Below are positions 59,291-64,000 of a stretch of 64,000 nucleotides of DNA, in pieces. A program made the translations under genes and the position numbers. The stretch is from Trochalopteron elliotii (lineage: Eukaryota; Chordata; Aves; Passeriformes; Leiothrichidae): assembly GCA_024734555.1 (NCBI GenBank), contig JANPWX010000215.1:4261957-4325956 (forward strand), in the 5' to 3' direction. Each line of letters opens with the position of its first letter. Position 1 is the first letter of the stretch. Below the pieces are notes generated by a model that made no database searches, was not told the origin of the DNA, and saw only the letters and a list, made by a program, of their open reading frames with translations.

Positions 59291-60514
59291 GCTGCTATTA
59301 AAGCTGCTCAGCCTCCACACTACCCCACTGCAGAATTTTAGCTCATCCCAGGTTCAGCAGTTTGCATTTTTTTGTTTCTGAATTTCATGAAACTCCAGAA
59401 ATATAACCACATTAAATTAGACTCAGAACAAAGCATATCTAGTTTCTCACCCCAGTCAAACAACCAGCAGAAATGCTCAGAGTGGAAAAGCAGAAATGTT
59501 TAGAATAGGACAACCACAGAATAAAACTATGCAATTAAAACAAGGCAAGGACCTAGAGGCAATCTCTCAGTTTGATTTAGCAGTTCACAATTAAAAATTT
59601 AAAGCTCAAGTCTGCAACATTACATCCACAAACATTCTCTTTTCACAAACATGCCCCTAAAAGTATGAAAAGTTCTTGGGTATGAGAAGAACCAAACTGT
59701 TTTTCTGTTTTGCCCATGGCATAATCTGTAAACAACTCTTAAAATTACCTGTGATATGCTCATCTCTCACAGAGGGAAAATGAGTTTGTGAATAAATAAA
59801 TAAATTTAAAAAATCACACTGTATTTATATATATCGCAGAATTTATTCCAGAGGCGAATCTCAAAAGCATTTTTAACATGACAAAGAACAGAAAAACCTG
59901 GAAAAAAATCTCCTCAGCAGGCATAATTGAAACTAGTAAACTGACTGTACTGAGAGAAATGCCATTGCAAATGTATAAATGTAGGTATTATAAAGAAAGC
60001 AAAAGAATTTTATGTAGAATTAGTTATCTCAGACTACCCCAACTGTCCTGTTTTTGCAGCGATACTGATCTCCCATGGCGCTTTTTCATCCCATCCACTA
60101 CTGCTTGGTTCTAGATTTTGCTTTTTATGAAAATACTGCACATAATGTCTTTGGTGAGCTTTGTGTCTGAATTTTATTTATTTATCTGTGAAACAGGGAC
60201 AATAATGTAACTTGATCTATTTCTTAATCATTACACACAACAAAGAATGAGTATTTTCAAAACATTACATTGAGAAATTACATAAAGGAAAAATAAACAG
60301 GGGAACATTTGGACAAACTATTGCATGAGGTAAAGAGCAGAAGCAATAGTGGAAGATCTTGAAGAGAACAAAAATATCAAACACCCCAGCTAAATTTCAG
60401 ATTGCATGGTGCTTCACTGCCAGGGTGCCAGTACTCTGCTGATTGATTGTCACAGAGACTGCTAAATAATTCAGAAAACAAGCTCACAGTACCTAAATGC
60501 AGTGTTGAAATAAC

Positions 60515-60935
60515 ACAACTGCCCTATGAAGAGCAGTTGAGGTAGCCAGGGCTGCTTAGCCTGGAGGAAAGGAGGCTCAGGGGGACCTTACTGCTCTCTA
60601 CAAATGCCTGAAAGCAGGTTTGGATTCAGGTGGGGGTCATTCTCTTCTCCCAGACCACCAGCACCAGGGTGAGAGGACACAGCCTCAAGCTGTGCCAGGG
60701 GCAGCTTTGGCTAGATATTAGAAAAAAAATTTCTTCACAGAAAGAGTGGCTCAGCATTGGAATGAGCTTCCCAGGGATGTGGTTGAGTCACTGTCCCTGG
60801 AGGTGTTTAAAAAAAGACTTGATGAGGCACTCAGTGTCATGGTTTAGCTGGTAAGGTGATGTTAGGTCACAGGTTGGACTCGAAGATCTCGGAGGTCTTT
60901 GCTAACCTAGTCTATGCTGTGATTCTGTAATTTCT
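60515..60935 (+). mobile_element. CR1 3' fragment, plus orientation
   Basis: Landmarks in order are agcctggaggaaaggaggct, caagctgtgccaggggcagc, ttggctagatattagaaaaa, atttcttcacagaaagagtg and cttcccagggatgtggttga, ending ggttggactcgaagatctcg and ctatgctgtgattctgta. It looks younger than the copy at 58.7 kb. Confidence 0.9.
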
Positions 60936-63900
60936 CTGTTCTGGACTCATGAATAATAATATTTCCTCCCCAAGTGCAGTAATTAATCCTAAAAATGATG
61001 GTTTAGGTTAACCTGACTGGTTATTCAAGCCATCTCTCCAGGTCTGTTCAAAATGCACACAAGAGAAGTCTGGAATGCAAAAAGGTTCCAAGTGTTCTTT
61101 ATGCTTCCCCAGCTGTCACATTATCTTATACACAACACTCCCAACTCTGAAATGCCTGCAATGCCACAACACCAAAACACAGCACCAGGTTCCTGTTCCC
61201 CAGTCTCTACCCATGTCCTCTTTCTTTCAGTATGAGTTTCATCCTGCACCAGAGGTCTCCTGTGCTGTGAAGGAGGCCGTGAGGTGGTGATTGATGAAGT
61301 ACATGTAGTGCTGGCATGTTCACCATCACATGACACTGTAGGAATTACCCAGACCAGGAGAAGCTGGTGGGTTGAGGGAAGCACCGGTGGTGCAGCCAAT
61401 TGCACAACAGGCAAAGATTAGGCTCTGCATTTCCTTTGTCTCTGGGCAGGACTAGAAGAGAGAATACAATCTGAAAGGATTACTACATAAATCAATATTT
61501 TTTATAGCTGTGAATGTAGACATGTGAACCTCTTCCGTGATAATTATCACTGAAGAAAGGTATCTACCTCCTCTGCTTACTGTTCTTGTATAATTTGCAT
61601 CAGTGAAGAAATGATTGAGAATCTCACTTTCAAAATTAATTTTTTTCCTGCATCTTCTCTATGAACATCTTAAAAATGCATGAACATCTTGGTAATGCTT
61701 CATTTTTTCTACGTTGAAAGTGAAGATTAAGGTAGGTTACTTATAACCAACTTTTGTGAATTAAAAAAAAAGCAAACCAAAAAAGCTATGTGGATTTCTT
61801 GTAATCTCTTGTTTCATCCACTTGCCTAATTTATTTAATGGTATTTTATCATATTTACCATTTATGTCACATACTTTTTATCCCTGGCATCTGGAAGTAC
61901 TTCTTGAATCTCTGCCCTTGTGACTTCAATATTTTGCTTTCCAAGGAACTGATTAAATCTTTTAATATTCATGTCACATTTTACCAACTAATCAATGTTC
62001 TATAGTTTCTGTGGCTATGTCTTCTGTTGTGTAATATTGGCTTAAATAATTTCCCCCATGTTTGCCTGACCTATCCTTTCTGTGACTCTGTGGTGATACT
62101 TTTTGATTATTTTCATGATAAGTCTCAGGAACTGTATTTTCCACTATTTTGAACTATCACTTTCATAAATTATTTTGGGGAAATACCCATTTATATGTTT
62201 TGGTGCCACAGTGTTTTTTGGTAGGTTCATGCCCCTGGGAAATGCATTGCAATACATTCATAATATGTGTGTCACGATGATGGTGTCTATTAGTTCTAGT
62301 TATAATTTTGTTTCACACTCACTGTTATGACCATCAGAGCTGTCACTGAGCAGTTCTGATGCAGAGATGTAAACTCCATGGGAGTTTTTATGGCACATTA
62401 TGTAGTTCAGTTTCAGGGAAACTGCTGGAAAATTGAAAAAACAGCAGTAATATTTTCACTATTACTGTTTACTATAACAGATGAAATGTAATAGTAGATT
62501 TCCACGTGAAATGTTTAATTGATTTAATTTGTCCCTCTTAATGTGAAAACTTAATCCTGAATTATTGCTTTGTATTTTTGTGAGCAATGGCTGTGATAAA
62601 AACAATTGTTTACATACAAGCTGTATAAAAAGATGAGCTTCTAGTATACAATGCAGGTAAGGAACAGTGTTGGAAGACAAAGAGAAAAGAAATCTCTTGA
62701 ATTGACTGGTAAAGTATTTTTCAGAAATCTCTGGAAAAGACTGCTGCCTGGGAGTTCCCTGTGCAGTCAGTTTTGCCTCACCCCAGAGAGAAGTACACTT
62801 CCTACTACAAAAAGTTAACTTGTTTGAAGTTTTTTATAGCTAGGTTTGCTTCACTCTTCTTTGGTTCAGAGAACAGGATGTGCAAGAGAAGTCTTACAAA
62901 CCACTACCTGTATCAACCAAACTGCATTTACCACAAGGTGCCCTAATTTTTTTTCATCAGTGAATCAAGTATAGGTATGTCTAAAAATGTCTACACTGGA
63001 CTTCTTCTTTAGAACTATGGCAATATTTTGAGGTAAAAAAGTAACAGTTTTGATGGCTCTAGAAAAATTCTTATCACAAGAGAAGGAATATTATTTTAAT
63101 TTTTAACCAAAGGATTTAAAGTTTGAGTTGATTTATTAGTGCCATTGGTTACTGTCAGTTCTCCCACATTCTTTCACAGGTGGAGGAGATGCCTGGTGCT
63201 ACTATTGGTTTAAGTCATTGTGTGAACAAATGAGCAGTTTTTGGGGAACCTAAGGAGGTTTGTACCTGCTCCTATAGGGCAGATTTCAGCTTCACAGAAA
63301 CACCTTACATTTAGGCAGGGTGAGAAAGTGATTTTGGAAATAGGCAATACAGAGTTCTGCTTGTGGGATTATTCAGCTAAAGTCCACAGCGGGTCTACAG
63401 AGAGTATGCTTTTGGGTCAGCAGGAGAGCCTTTGTTCATGGACTCCCCCAGCTCTGTTAGGGGCTGTAGGTAGAGAAAGGAGCCTTCCTTCCTTTGTAGC
63501 CAACTCACCAGCAAGCTCTGCAGCCAAGATCTGTCATCCCAGTTTTTTAGGATATTATTTTAATTAATAAGCTAACCGAGGTTAAGTAGTATGAATCCAT
63601 GTCTACCTGGAAGATTTGGTTTATATGGTGTGCCTCTGCAAGGTTTCCCAGCTCTACCACACTGGTGTCTCAAGTTTCTAGCATAGTGCATGCCTTCCAG
63701 ACCCTTCTGACTCCAAGAATGGGTTTTTTAGATTGAAAGGGAAGAAACTGAAAAAGTGAAGGTATGTATACATGGCCATCTACAGGGCCTGCTGCTTACA
63801 TTTTCTTTAAGTTCTTGGCTAAATCACAGCAAACAACAAACCTCATCCTAAATTTTTCTTTGTCCTTGAGACTTCACTGAAATTAGAAGGTGCTGGCTTT

Positions 63901-64000
63901 GGCCAGGAAGAAATCACATCTATTAATCCTCCCTTGCCTCTGCTGGGAACATTGGCATGGTGTAACTGCAGATCCATGGAGCTCTATCCACAGTGATACA
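60936..64000. other. Intergenic DNA toward the expected AHR side
   Basis: No exon, RNA gene or recognisable repeat was found. The open frames at 61053-61414 and 63241-63567 have no recognisable products. AHR, expected next by synteny, is not reached. Confidence 0.55.

Overview
The window is vertebrate, almost certainly avian, nuclear DNA. It is AT-rich, with short GT-AG exons separated by long introns. The interspersed repeats are mostly CR1 non-LTR retrotransposons with their typical 3' ends, plus avian-type endogenous retrovirus LTRs. No prokaryotic or organellar features are visible. A passerine or other neoavian is an inference from repeat style only.

Three protein-coding genes can be rebuilt exon by exon. 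TSPAN13 lies on the plus strand at 1582-5333 (its first coding exon is upstream of the window). AGR2 is on the minus strand, coding 14066 down to 10817, and AGR3 is on the minus strand, coding 48381 down to 41756. This matches the amniote order TSPAN13 - AGR2 - AGR3 (then AHR, expected beyond 64000). TSPAN13 is a four-pass membrane tetraspanin. AGR2 and AGR3 are paralogous ER-resident thioredoxin-fold proteins of the protein disulfide isomerase family. They have matching exon sizes and phases, N-terminal signal peptides and C-terminal KTEL/QTEL retention signals. Every reconstructed exon keeps the reading frame and ends at a GT/AG site.

Layout: 1-1581 is TSPAN13 intron 1; 1582-5462 holds TSPAN13 exons 2-6 and the proximal 3' end; 5463-9824 is intergenic; about 9825-10415 is a solo LTR; 10545-15832 is AGR2 with a probable TATA-type promoter near 15860; 15900-41200 is intergenic with CR1 copies (21.7-22.5, 25.1, 33.6 and 39.5-40.1 kb), a solo LTR with a duplicated U3 block (38.06-38.87 kb) and a tetranucleotide microsatellite (29.4 kb); 41.2-48.4 kb is AGR3; 48.4-64 kb is the upstream flank of AGR3, with two more CR1 copies, an older interspersed repeat and a GC-rich patch at 52.8-53.7 kb.

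The most notable observations are a textbook U12-type (minor spliceosome) intron in TSPAN13 and an AGR3 active-site motif that reads Cys-Gln-Tyr-Cys (a full CXXC) where mammalian AGR3 has a single cysteine. Others are an internally deleted CR1 that keeps its endonuclease start and 3' tail, and a 75-nt GC-rich intron inside a CpG-rich patch of AGR2. I see no previously undescribed multi-gene system; the rest is ordinary intron, intergenic and repeat DNA. Comparisons with human proteins and repeat consensus sequences are from memory and were not computed.
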